A DNA stretch of 16,864 nt from Opitutaceae bacterium (lineage in GTDB: Bacteria > Verrucomicrobiota > Verrucomicrobiia > Opitutales > Opitutaceae), in contig JANXSC010000347.1 in assembly GCA_025352845.1 (NCBI GenBank), positions 1 to 16,864 on the forward strand, in the 5' to 3' direction. Below are positions 6,367-14,838 of the stretch, piece after piece. Numbering within the stretch: the stretch's first letter is position 1; every line of letters starts with the position of its first letter. The notes below the pieces were generated by a model. That model was not told where the DNA came from. It ran no database searches and saw only the letters and a list, made by a program, of their open reading frames with translations. A program made the translations under genes and the position numbers.

Positions 6367-8142
6367 ATGAAAGCCGTGACCGATCCCGCGGGCGTGTTGC
6401 TGCGCCGGTTGCTGTGGCTGCTGCGCTGGCGCGTTTGGGTGCAGGAAAAACTTCAGCCGACGGAGTGGCAGATCACGCTCCTGTGGGCGGCGATCACCGG
6501 CGTGCTCGGCGCGCTGACTTCCATCGGGTTCACCACGCTGACCGAGCGGGTGCACGGCTGGTTCGGCGACTCGCGGCTCGGCGTCGTCGATTCGATGGCG
6601 CGCCTGCCGTGGTGGGCCGTGCTGTTGGTGCCGGCTCTCGGGGGCGCGTGTGCCGGAGCGATCCTGATGCTGGGGCAACGGCTGCCGCGCACCGAGAGCT
6701 CGACCGACTACATGGAGGCCATCGTGATCGGCAACGGCCACGTGCCGCGGCGCGCGAGTCTGGTAAAGTCCGCCGCAGCGTTGTTCTCCATCGGCTCGGG
6801 CGGCTCGATCGGGCGCGAGGGCCCGATGGTGCAGCTCGCGGCGGTGGTGGCCTCGGCGCTGGGCCGCTGGCGAAAATTCACGCCGCCGCAATTGCGCCTG
6901 CTCGTGGCGTGCGGCGCTTCCGCCGGCATCGCGTCCGCCTACAACGCCCCCATCGCGGGATCGTTTTTTGTGGCGGAGATTATCCTCGGCACGATCGCGA
7001 TGGAGAGTCTCGGGCCGCTCGTCGTTGCGGCGGTGGGCGCGACCGTGACGCTGCACGTGTTTACGACCGCGCATGTGCTCTACAAAGTGCCGGCGTTCGG
7101 CGAAGCGTCGGCGTGGGAGATGGGGCCGTATGTCGTGCTCGGTCTCATCGTGGGAGTGATCGCGCCGGTGTTTCTCATTTCACTGAAACACGCCGAGCGA
7201 TTTTTCGTTTCGCTCCGCCTGCCCATCGTGCTGCGGTTGGCGCTCGGCGGGCTGCTCGTGGGCGCCATTGCGATCAATGTCCCGCAGGTCTGCGGCAACG
7301 GCTACTCGGTGGTCGTCGAGATTCTTTCCGGCAAGGTGGCGTGGGTGCTCATTCCCGGGCTGCTGGCGTGCAAGTGGCTCGCGACGATGTCGTCGTTTGG
7401 CTCGGGCGCACCGGGCGGGGTGTTCACACCGGCGCTGTTTATGGGCGCGTGTGTGGGCCTGCTGTTTGGCACGACGGTGCATCACCTGTGGCCGGGCGGC
7501 GCGGTCAACCCGCTCGCGTTTGCGCTGGTGGGCATGGGGGCGTTCTTGTCCGCGGCGAGCCGCGCGCCGGTCATGGCGGTCATCATGCTTTTCGAGATGA
7601 CGATGAGCTACGACATCATCCTCCCGCTGCTCCTGTGCAGCGTCATCGCCTATTACACGGCGAAGGGGATCGACGCCTCTTCGCTCTACAGCGAGTCGCT
7701 CAAGCGCAAGGCCGCCGCCGCCCCCGCTCCGGCGCTCGGTGAGGGCCGCGTCGCCGATCTCATGCGGGTCGATCCGCCCGTGCTGCCGCCGGGCGCGCCC
7801 TTCGCGGAGATCGCGCAGCTGTTCCTGAAGCTGCGCGTAAACAACCTCTACGTGGTCGATCCGGCGGGGAAATTTCTCGGCGTGGTCTCGATGCACGACA
7901 TCAAGACCTACCTGAGCGAGCCTGATCTCGCCGAGCTGGTGATCGCGCGCGACATCGTGCGCGACGACTTTCCGCGGGTCGCACCCGACCAGCCGCTGAC
8001 GGAAGCACTGGCGGGGTTTATGGGCATCGTCGCCGAGCGCCTGCCGGTCGTGGATCGCGCCGGGATTCTGCGCGGCAGTCTCGCGAAAAATGATCTGCTC
8101 CTTGCGCTCGTCGAAAAGCGAAAAGCGCCGCCGCAGGCGTGA
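6367..8142 (+). CDS. ClC chloride channel/transporter (ClcB-like) with C-terminal CBS pair
   Basis: This 591-residue inner-membrane protein moves chloride, either as a channel or as a Cl-/H+ exchanger. TDYMEA (113-118), LVKSAAALFSIGSGGSIGRE (132-151), NAPIAGSFFVAEII (193-206), CGNGYSVV (309-316) and GSGAPGGVFTPALF (345-358) follow the E. coli ClcB pattern more closely than ClcA. The gating glutamate is E151 in GREGP. The position matching ClcA E203, the inner proton glutamate, is Ile205. Two CBS domains follow the membrane part (about 460-525 and 530-585); such pairs sense adenine nucleotides in other proteins and are absent from E. coli ClcB. The frame is open back to 6112, but the upstream part crosses a palindrome and is not protein-like; ATG 6367 is preceded by GGAA, a weak ribosome binding site. 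It is followed by paired palindromes and then ppk1. Confidence 0.93.
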   Translation: MKAVTDPAGVLLRRLLWLLRWRVWVQEKLQPTEWQITLLWAAITGVLGALTSIGFTTLTERVHGWFGDSRLGVVDSMARLPWWAVLLVPALGGACAGAILMLGQRLPRTESSTDYMEAIVIGNGHVPRRASLVKSAAALFSIGSGGSIGREGPMVQLAAVVASALGRWRKFTPPQLRLLVACGASAGIASAYNAPIAGSFFVAEIILGTIAMESLGPLVVAAVGATVTLHVFTTAHVLYKVPAFGEASAWEMGPYVVLGLIVGVIAPVFLISLKHAERFFVSLRLPIVLRLALGGLLVGAIAINVPQVCGNGYSVVVEILSGKVAWVLIPGLLACKWLATMSSFGSGAPGGVFTPALFMGACVGLLFGTTVHHLWPGGAVNPLAFALVGMGAFLSAASRAPVMAVIMLFEMTMSYDIILPLLLCSVIAYYTAKGIDASSLYSESLKRKAAAAPAPALGEGRVADLMRVDPPVLPPGAPFAEIAQLFLKLRVNNLYVVDPAGKFLGVVSMHDIKTYLSEPDLAELVIARDIVRDDFPRVAPDQPLTEALAGFMGIVAERLPVVDRAGILRGSLAKNDLLLALVEKRKAPPQA

Positions 8143-8143
8143 G

Positions 8144-8213
8144 GCAGGGCGGGCTTCAGCCCGCCACGGGTGGTTTCAGGATTTCAAAAAGGCGGGCTAA
8201 AGCCCGGCCCTAC
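8144..8213. repeat. Paired palindrome behind the ClC gene; right side with GTAG foot
   Basis: Two hairpins, 8148-8165 (GGCGGGCT-TC-AGCCCGCC) and 8191-8209 (GGCGGGCT-AA-AGCCCGGCC), lie 25 bases apart and are also inverted copies of each other. Read on the minus strand, the right unit begins with GTAG at 8213; the left unit has GCAG (8144-8147) in place of GTAG. This is the same bipartite plan as 1841-1908 with another sequence. It starts two bases after the ClC stop codon and may also work as a transcription terminator for that gene. The remaining 100 bp to ppk1 show nothing clear. Confidence 0.75.
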
Positions 8214-8313
8214 TGCGACGGCAGCCGGCACCGCCCCGCCCGTGACAAATTCGTGACGCCGGATCTGGTGGCTCGCGCGCAAGCACGCCCTTCGTTCATT
8301 GTCTCCCGCCACC

Positions 8314-10485
8314 ATGTCCGCCAGCCGCCCGAAACGCCGTCCCACTCCCTCAGAAACCGCCGCGCGCGCGGCGCGGCGCGCGCCGTCGTCTTCCGGCAAA
8401 ATCGTCTTTGGCAACCGCGAGCAGAGCTGGATCGCGTTCAACCGGCGCGTGCTCGACCAGGCGCGCAATTCCGCCAACCCGCTGCTGGAGCGCGTGAAAT
8501 TTCTCGCGATCGTCAGCTCGAATCTCGACGAGTTTTTCGAGATCCGCGTCGCCGGCCTGATGCAGCAGGCGGATTCCGAGGCGGGCGAACTCAGCCTCGA
8601 CGGGCTCGCGCCGCGCGAGCAGTTGCGGCGGCTGCACGAGTCGGTCAACCAGCTCGTCGCCGATCAATACGAGTGCTGGCGGAGGGAAATTATCCCGCTG
8701 CTCGAACAGGAGGGCGTGCAGTTTCGCACCGCGACGCAGCTCAACGAGGCGGAGCGCGCGTGGGTGCGCGGCTATTTCGAGGCGCAGGTCCAGCCGGTGC
8801 TCACGCCGCTCGCCGTGGATCAGGCGCATCCGTTTCCGCTGCTCGCGAACAAGACGCTGAACGTCCTCGTCTCCCTCGATCATCCCGAGACGCCGAAGCA
8901 GGAAAAAATGATGATCATCCTGCCGGTGCCGCGCAGCCTGCCGCGCATCGTGCAAATCGCGCCGGCGACCGAAGGGCCGCGGCGGCACATATTTCTCAGC
9001 GAGATCATCAAGCTCTGCGCGGGCCAGCTTTTCCCCGGCTACGCGGTGCGCGATGCGCACGCGTTTCGCGTCACGCGCAACGGCGATCTCTACATCGACG
9101 AGGAGGAATCCGTGAACCTCCTGAAGAAAATCGAGGAGGAGCTGCGCAACCTGCGGCGCGGCGCGGCGGTGCGGCTCGAAATCGAAGACGGCGTCGACGC
9201 CGAGCTGCTCACGGCCCTGTGCCGGCACCTCGAACTCGCGCCCGAGCACGCGATCAAATTGAAGGGGCCGCTGAATCTTTTCCGACTGATGAGCCTCTAC
9301 GAGATGATCGACCGGCCCGAGCTGAAGTTTCCGCCCTTCGTGCCGGCCGACCCGACGAAACTCTCGGGGCACAAGTCGATTTTCGAACTCATGCGCGAGC
9401 GCGACGTGCTGCTGCACCATCCCTACGAATCGTTCACGCCGGTGGTGGAGTTCGTCGAGCAGGCCGCCCGCGATCCCGACGTGCTCGCGATCAAGCAGAC
9501 GCTCTACCGCACGAGTGGCGACTCGCCGATTGTGCGCGCGTTGATCGATGCGTCGATGGCGGGGAAACAGGTGACGGCGCTCGTGGAGCTGATGGCGCGG
9601 TTCGACGAGGCGAACAACATCAAGTGGGCGCGCGAGCTGGAGGAGGCGGGCGTGCACGTCGTTTACGGGCTCGTCGGCCACAAGACGCACTGCAAGTGCT
9701 GCCTCGTCGTGCGGCGCGAGGGCGGGGCGCTGCGGCGCTACATCCATCTGGGCACGGGCAACTACAACCCGAAGACGGCGCGGCTCTACACCGACATCAG
9801 TCTGCTTACCTGCCGCGAGCACCTCGGCGCCGAGGTGGCGCAGTTGTTCAACACGCTCACCGGCCTTGGTCGCACGCCGGAGTTCAAGCACCTGCTCGTC
9901 GCGCCCTTTAACCTGCACCCGCGCCTACAGGAACTCATCGCGACCGAGACGGCCAACGCCGCCGCCGGCAAACCCGCGCGCATCATCGCAAAGATGAACA
10001 AGCTCGTGGACCCCACGACGATTGAGAATCTCTACGCGGCGTCGCAGGCCGGCGTGAAAATCGATCTCATCGTGCGCGCGACGTGCTGCCTCCTGCCCGG
10101 CGTGAAGGGCCTCAGTGAAAACATCCGCCTGCGCAATATCGTCGGCCGCTTCCTCGAGCACTCGCGCGTGTATTATTTCGAGAACGGCGGCCAGCCGCTA
10201 GTCTTCTGCGGCAGCGCCGACTGGATGCCGCGGAATTTTTTCCGCCGCGTCGAGGCCGTGTTTCCGATCGAAGATCCCGAATTGCGCCGGCGCATCATCG
10301 AGGACGTGCTGCTGATCGAGCTGCGTGACAACGAGGATGCGCGCGAGCTCCAGCCGGATGGCACCTACACCGCGCCGACGCGCGCCGTGGGTGAGGAGCC
10401 GTTTCGCGCGCAGAAATATTTCATGGCCGCCGCAGCCTTGCGCGCGGTGCCGCCCGTCGTTCCGGCGGCGGCACCGGCCGCGTAG
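8314..10485 (+). CDS. ppk1: Polyphosphate kinase 1
   Basis: The enzyme reversibly polymerises the terminal phosphate of ATP into inorganic polyphosphate, at or near the inner membrane, for phosphate storage and stress survival. It has 723 residues, a normal length. The N domain carries NREQSWIAFNRRVLDQA and SSNLDEFFEIRVAGL. The conserved blocks HHPYESFTPVVEFVEQAA and IKQTLYRTSGDSPIV follow. H459 in HKTHCK is the expected phosphorylated histidine and H478 in HLGTGNYNPKTARLYTDISL is its partner, 19 residues on, the same spacing as in E. coli PPK. The C-terminal part has NKLVDPTTIENLYAASQAG, FCGSADWMPRNFFRRVE and FPIEDPELR. ATG 8314 was chosen over a TTG at 8299 because it is close to the usual start; the first 30 residues are a basic, low-complexity stretch. 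The TAG stop lies inside the palindrome at 10482-10500. No ppx is adjacent. Confidence 0.96.
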   Translation: MSASRPKRRPTPSETAARAARRAPSSSGKIVFGNREQSWIAFNRRVLDQARNSANPLLERVKFLAIVSSNLDEFFEIRVAGLMQQADSEAGELSLDGLAPREQLRRLHESVNQLVADQYECWRREIIPLLEQEGVQFRTATQLNEAERAWVRGYFEAQVQPVLTPLAVDQAHPFPLLANKTLNVLVSLDHPETPKQEKMMIILPVPRSLPRIVQIAPATEGPRRHIFLSEIIKLCAGQLFPGYAVRDAHAFRVTRNGDLYIDEEESVNLLKKIEEELRNLRRGAAVRLEIEDGVDAELLTALCRHLELAPEHAIKLKGPLNLFRLMSLYEMIDRPELKFPPFVPADPTKLSGHKSIFELMRERDVLLHHPYESFTPVVEFVEQAARDPDVLAIKQTLYRTSGDSPIVRALIDASMAGKQVTALVELMARFDEANNIKWARELEEAGVHVVYGLVGHKTHCKCCLVVRREGGALRRYIHLGTGNYNPKTARLYTDISLLTCREHLGAEVAQLFNTLTGLGRTPEFKHLLVAPFNLHPRLQELIATETANAAAGKPARIIAKMNKLVDPTTIENLYAASQAGVKIDLIVRATCCLLPGVKGLSENIRLRNIVGRFLEHSRVYYFENGGQPLVFCGSADWMPRNFFRRVEAVFPIEDPELRRRIIEDVLLIELRDNEDARELQPDGTYTAPTRAVGEEPFRAQKYFMAAAALRAVPPVVPAAAPAA

Positions 10486-10500
10486 GCGATTGCGCCCTAC
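10482..10500. repeat. Minimal GTAG...CTAC palindrome at the ppk1 stop codon
   Basis: GTAGGCGATTGCGCCCTAC pairs GTAGGCG with CGCCCTAC, with one bulged base and loop ATTG. Its GTAG supplies the TAG stop of ppk1. It lies in the 37-bp gap between two convergent genes (ppk1 and the secreted nuclease), where it may act as a bidirectional terminator, although no U-tract follows. It shares the GTAG foot with the repeats at 1771-1964. Confidence 0.6.
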
Positions 10501-10522
10501 AGCCGCAACGACCTGGTCCGGC

Positions 10523-13500
10523 TCAGGGCAACTCGTAGATTTCGATTAAGGCGGTGCCGGTCGTGCCGGCGACACCGGTGACCTGTGCAGTGTAGGGGCC
10601 GGGTGCGAGGTTGACGATGAGGGCGGCGTCGGCGCTCGTCGCCCCGAAGGCAAATGCGCCGGTGCGCACCGCGGCCTCGGCGATCGCCGCGGCATCGGGC
10701 GACGCGTTCCAGCCGGCGTTGCTCGCAATGATCGACGTGCCGGAGAAGAGCGTGAGCTGCGGCCGGGCGAGCACGCCCGCCACGCCGAACTGCGCGAGCG
10801 ACGGGCCGGCGGCGCGAATGAGCACGCGCTTCGGCGCTCCGCCACTGACGACGACGCCCGCGATCAATGTGGCATCGCCGGTGCCGGTGAGCGCGCGGGT
10901 GGAGAGATTGACGAGCCGCTGCGCGGCGGAATCGCCCGAGAGATCGTAAACCTCGACGAGGCTGACGCCGGCGCGTCCGTCCGACGCGGAGACGAGGGCG
11001 AAGTAGTTGCCCGGCGCGAGGGTCGTGAGGATGACGGAGTCGGCGCTGCCGGCGGCGAGCGGGAATGCGCCGGAGCGCACGGCGGCGTTGGCGAGTTCGG
11101 CGCTGTTGCCGGCGGTGCCCCAGCCGGTGTTGGTGGCGAGCGGAGCGGCGGTGCCGTTGCGCATCAGGTCGAGGCGCGGTGCGCCGAGCGCGGTGGTGAC
11201 GCCGAAGCCGCGCAGGGCCGGGCCCACGGCGCGGACGAGCACGGTTTTCGATTCGGTGCCAGCAATCACGAAGCCCGCAATCGCAACCTGATCGCCGCTG
11301 CCGGCGGTGGTGCGCGAGGAGAGATTCGAGAGGCGTTGCGCGGCGGCGGCGGTGGAATTGGCGGCGAAACCGTTGAACGTGGTGATCGCGCCATTCGCGC
11401 CGGTCACGGTGGCGGACAGCGACGCGTTTTCGATGGAAACGGTCGCGGCGATCGTCTGGCGCCCCGCGGTGGTGACGGAAACAGTGCCGGCGGAGTTCAC
11501 GGTGCCGGTGCCACCATCGACGATCGCGCCGGTTTGCGTGACGAAGAGCGCATCGCCGGCGGCGCTGATGATCGCGAGCGTCTGCGCGGAGCCGTTGGCG
11601 GTGCCGGCTTGGTAGAAGCCGGCGGCGGCGGAGCCCGTGTCGGCGGTTTTCGCACCGGTGATCGAGAGCGGCGCGCCCGAGGTGGACGCGCCGGTGATTG
11701 CGCCGGAGTCGGCGATGTTGCCCTCGATCACGAGGTCGTCGATGGCGGCGGCGGTGGGCGGAGTGCCGGGGGCGGAAAGTTGGACCAAGATGATTCCTGT
11801 CGTGGTCGTGACGAAACGGAAGCGGCCGGTGTCGTTGATCATCACGGCGCGGCTGAGGTAGGCGGTGCGCGAGCCGGGGGCGAAGGCGAGGAACGCGCCG
11901 GTGTTGTCGTCGTTGACGAAGAGCGCGAACGTGCCGCCGCTGCCGAGCGTGCCGAAGTAGGTGCCGGCGTAGCTACGGCGAATCACCGCGAGCGTCGCGG
12001 CGGCGGAGGTGACACTGCCGGCGCTGTTGGTGGCGACGACAGAGTAGCGGCCGGCATCGGCGCTCGCGACGCTGGCGAGCGTGAGCGTCGCGTTGGTGGC
12101 GCCGGCGATGACGACACCGTCTTTGCGCCACTGATAATCCGGCGCCGGCGCGCTGCTGGCGGCGACGGAGAACGTCGCGCTGCGGCCGGCGAGGGCCACG
12201 AGATCGGCGGGCTGGCGCGTGATGACGGGAGCCAACGGCGTGGCGCTCACCGTGAGCCGTGCGAGCGAGCTGGTGACGGAGCCGAGCGGATTCGCGACGA
12301 CGACATCGTAGCCGCCGGCGCCGGCGGGCTGCACGTTGGCGAGCGCGAGGGTGGCGCCCGTCGCACCGGGAACCGCGATGCCATCCTTGCGCCATTGATA
12401 GGAAGGCGCGGGCGTGCCGGTGGCGACGACGCCGAACGTCGCGCTGCCGCCCATGAGCGCGGCCTGCGCGGTGGGCTGCGTGACGATGGCGGGCGCTGGC
12501 GCGGTGGGCGGGGCGACGATGGTGTTGACGGTGACCTTGAGGTCGTCGATGCGCCAGTTGGCGGTGCCGGCGGCGGGACTGCCGGTGCCGCTGTGGCCGT
12601 AGAGGCGGAAGGTGACACCGGTGCCGGTCGTGCCGGTGAGCGTCGAGAGCGCCGGCGTGTTGAGCGCCCAGGTGCTGCTGGCGAGGAGTGCGCCGGTGCC
12701 GACGGTGGTCGTGAAGTTATCGACGCTCGTGAAGAGCGAGTAGGCGGTGGGGCCGGTGCCGGTGCTGCGCGAACCGAAACTCACGGCGGTGACGTTGAGC
12801 TGCTTGCCCGCGGCGGGCGTGAGCGTGAACTCGAAATAGGCGGAGCCGCCCGCGCCGGCGACGAGCGCGCCCGTGCGCGCGGCCGCCCCGGCGTTGTTGG
12901 TGCCGCTCTCGCCGATGTAGCCACTGGAGGCCGACGTGGTGGAGAGCATCGCCGTGGTGCCGTTGTTGTTGTTCTGCGTCACGGTGCCACCGGCGACATC
13001 GCTCGGCAGTCCGCCCGTGGGTGTGGCGGCGGCGAAATCCCAGATGATCGTGCTCGAAGCGCCGGCGGCGCTGACGGTGAGCGCGACGGCGTTGCTCGTG
13101 GCGCCGGGGTTCACGCTGTTGCTGACGATGACATCGTAGTTTACGGCGTCGGCCGATTGCGCGTTTGAGATCGTGAGGGTGGCGGTCGTGGCACCGGCGA
13201 TGTTGCCACCGTCGGTGAGATTCGCGCCGGTTTTACGCCACTGATACGCGAGCGGCGCGGTGCCGGTGGCCGCGACCGTGAAGGTCGCGGGGCTGCCGGT
13301 GGTGACCGCCTGCGCGCTGGGCTGCGTCGTGATCGTCGGCGCTGCGGGCGTGACGCTGAGCGCGGTGGTGGCGCTCGTGACGGAGCCGGAGCTGTTGGTG
13401 ACGACGACATCGTAGTTCACGGCGTCGGCGGACTGGACGTTGCTGAGAGAGAGAATCGCGCTGGTGGCACCGGAGACGTTGCCGGTGTTGGTGAGGTTCA

Positions 13501-14689
13501 CGCCGGCTTTGCGCCATTGGTAGTTGAGGGTGGGCGAGCCGCTCGCGGTGACGGAGAACGTCACGGTGCTGCCGGCCGCCGCGGTGCGCGCGGGCGGCGG
13601 GGTGACGATGCTCGGCGCGATGCCGGTGATGACGAGCGCGGCCCCGGCGCTCGTGACGGAGCCGACATTATTCGTGACGACGACGGTGTAGATCGCGGCG
13701 TCGGCCGCCTGCACACCGGTGAGTGCGAATGTGGCGGCGGTCGCGCCGGCGATGTCGACGTCGTCCTTGAACCATTGGTAGGTGAGCGGCGCAACGCCGA
13801 TGGCGGTGACGCTGAAGTTTGCGTTGCCGCCGACGGGCGCGCTCTGGCCGCTGGGCTGCGCGGTGATCGCGGGTGCGCCGGTCGACGCCTGGCTGTCGTC
13901 GACGACGACGCGCAGTGCGGCGCGAATCGGTGCCGAGAGATCGGTGAAAAACGTGTAGCCGGTGTCGGTCTCGATCTGCGCGGCGGAGGTGATGTAATTT
14001 TGCCAGGGATTATTGCGGATGCCGGCGATGTTCGGAATCTTGATCGCGATGACGCGCGTGCCCGTCGTGATGCGACTGGCGGCGGTGCCCGCACCGGCGG
14101 GGACGACGACGGCGATTTTCCACGTGTAGCCGGGAATCGCGACGCCACTCGCGATGTTCGAGCCCGCGAAGCCGCTCGGGCCGCTGATGATGAGTATCTC
14201 GCTGCCGGCATTCGCGAGCGTGCGGCAATAGGTCTCGAAGCTCGCCCACACGCCCTGGTTGTTGTCGGGCGCCTGCGGGATCATGTTCGACATGAAAAAC
14301 GTGAACTGATTGTCCGCCGTCGTGATCGTGCGATCGCCGGAGGGGCACATGTGGCCGCGGTCGTAGCCGGAGCCCGAGTAATCGGTGGTGAGGACTTGGT
14401 AGAAGCCGGCGGGCAGCGTGGGATCGACGACGAAATTCGAGCGCCCGCTCGCGCCGGTGTCGGCGGTGGTGAGGTCCCATGCGACCCAGTTGGGCTCGCG
14501 CGTGGTGTTGTTGTAGTCGAGCGCGTATTGCGCGCGCTGGATGAGGTAGCGCGTCTGGTTGTTGGGATCGACGGTGGCGCCGCTCGGGTTGCCGAGCTGC
14601 ATCTGCAGCGCGGTGTTGATCGATCCGTGCGCGACGAGGGCGGCGAGCAGGAAAACGAGCAGGGCAACGGGACGGGGGAAGATATTCAT
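10523..14689 (-). CDS. Secreted multidomain protein: DNA/RNA non-specific endonuclease with Ig-like domains
   Basis: This 1388-residue protein begins with a signal peptide (MNIFPRPVALLVFLLAALVA). Residues about 45-260 are a DNA/RNA non-specific endonuclease (NucA/Serratia nuclease type, beta-beta-alpha-metal fold): DRGHMCPSGDR has the catalytic histidine H113, and MSNMIPQAPDNNQGVW carries the metal-binding asparagine (N135). Ig-like domains follow at about 274-355, 360-446 and 451-540, each with a YQW core and a YxVVVTNxxGSVTS-style end. A beta-rich domain spans 545-723. Two more Ig-like domains lie at 733-815 and 820-903, then a beta-rich stretch 905-1110. The protein ends with two copies of a 130-residue domain (1119-1250 and 1258-1388), each with NLS-R, G-GD, K-VLIRA-GP and a final VYDL/IYEL; I know this domain from large exported Verrucomicrobiota proteins. 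The frame is open to a GTG at 14734, but the signal peptide fixes the start at ATG 14687-14689. Likely use: degrading extracellular nucleic acid. Confidence 0.88.
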   Translation of the reverse strand: MNIFPRPVALLVFLLAALVAHGSINTALQMQLGNPSGATVDPNNQTRYLIQRAQYALDYNNTTREPNWVAWDLTTADTGASGRSNFVVDPTLPAGFYQVLTTDYSGSGYDRGHMCPSGDRTITTADNQFTFFMSNMIPQAPDNNQGVWASFETYCRTLANAGSEILIISGPSGFAGSNIASGVAIPGYTWKIAVVVPAGAGTAASRITTGTRVIAIKIPNIAGIRNNPWQNYITSAAQIETDTGYTFFTDLSAPIRAALRVVVDDSQASTGAPAITAQPSGQSAPVGGNANFSVTAIGVAPLTYQWFKDDVDIAGATAATFALTGVQAADAAIYTVVVTNNVGSVTSAGAALVITGIAPSIVTPPPARTAAAGSTVTFSVTASGSPTLNYQWRKAGVNLTNTGNVSGATSAILSLSNVQSADAVNYDVVVTNSSGSVTSATTALSVTPAAPTITTQPSAQAVTTGSPATFTVAATGTAPLAYQWRKTGANLTDGGNIAGATTATLTISNAQSADAVNYDVIVSNSVNPGATSNAVALTVSAAGASSTIIWDFAAATPTGGLPSDVAGGTVTQNNNNGTTAMLSTTSASSGYIGESGTNNAGAAARTGALVAGAGGSAYFEFTLTPAAGKQLNVTAVSFGSRSTGTGPTAYSLFTSVDNFTTTVGTGALLASSTWALNTPALSTLTGTTGTGVTFRLYGHSGTGSPAAGTANWRIDDLKVTVNTIVAPPTAPAPAIVTQPTAQAALMGGSATFGVVATGTPAPSYQWRKDGIAVPGATGATLALANVQPAGAGGYDVVVANPLGSVTSSLARLTVSATPLAPVITRQPADLVALAGRSATFSVAASSAPAPDYQWRKDGVVIAGATNATLTLASVASADAGRYSVVATNSAGSVTSAAATLAVIRRSYAGTYFGTLGSGGTFALFVNDDNTGAFLAFAPGSRTAYLSRAVMINDTGRFRFVTTTTGIILVQLSAPGTPPTAAAIDDLVIEGNIADSGAITGASTSGAPLSITGAKTADTGSAAAGFYQAGTANGSAQTLAIISAAGDALFVTQTGAIVDGGTGTVNSAGTVSVTTAGRQTIAATVSIENASLSATVTGANGAITTFNGFAANSTAAAAQRLSNLSSRTTAGSGDQVAIAGFVIAGTESKTVLVRAVGPALRGFGVTTALGAPRLDLMRNGTAAPLATNTGWGTAGNSAELANAAVRSGAFPLAAGSADSVILTTLAPGNYFALVSASDGRAGVSLVEVYDLSGDSAAQRLVNLSTRALTGTGDATLIAGVVVSGGAPKRVLIRAAGPSLAQFGVAGVLARPQLTLFSGTSIIASNAGWNASPDAAAIAEAAVRTGAFAFGATSADAALIVNLAPGPYTAQVTGVAGTTGTALIEIYELP

Positions 14690-14838
14690 GGGCACAAGCG
14701 ACGGATTGGGTCGCGTGGGACGGGTAAATGACACGTTTGCCGGCGGAATGTCACCGCGGAATCGCGTGCTTCACCCACTTGCTACGCGTGTTTCCCGCTT
14801 GTCGCGCGGGCGGTCCGGCAATTGCTTTCTCGCTCCCA
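14690..14838. other. Divergent promoter region, secreted nuclease / GH13 enzyme
   Basis: This 149-bp gap must hold the promoters of two divergent genes. I cannot point to a convincing -35/-10 pair, operator or ribosome binding site on either strand. A short GC-rich inverted repeat (CCCGC with GCGGG) is present in the half near the GH13 gene and is not remarkable. Confidence 0.35.

Noticed and set aside
8139..9911. A 590-codon frame overlapping ppk1 on the same strand, and a 522-codon frame opposite it (8350-9918)
   Set aside because: Both are Arg/Ala-rich shadows of ppk1, which has all family motifs.
11336..13168. A 610-codon open frame on the plus strand inside the secreted nuclease gene
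   Set aside because: It is a glycine/arginine/glutamate-rich shadow of the Ig-domain region. Strong GC codon bias of the real gene removes stops on the opposite strand; the minus frame has signal peptide, domains and repeats.
13517..14731. A 404-codon plus-strand frame opposite the nuclease domain
   Set aside because: Same reason: low-complexity antisense frame against a domain with clear DRGH active site.
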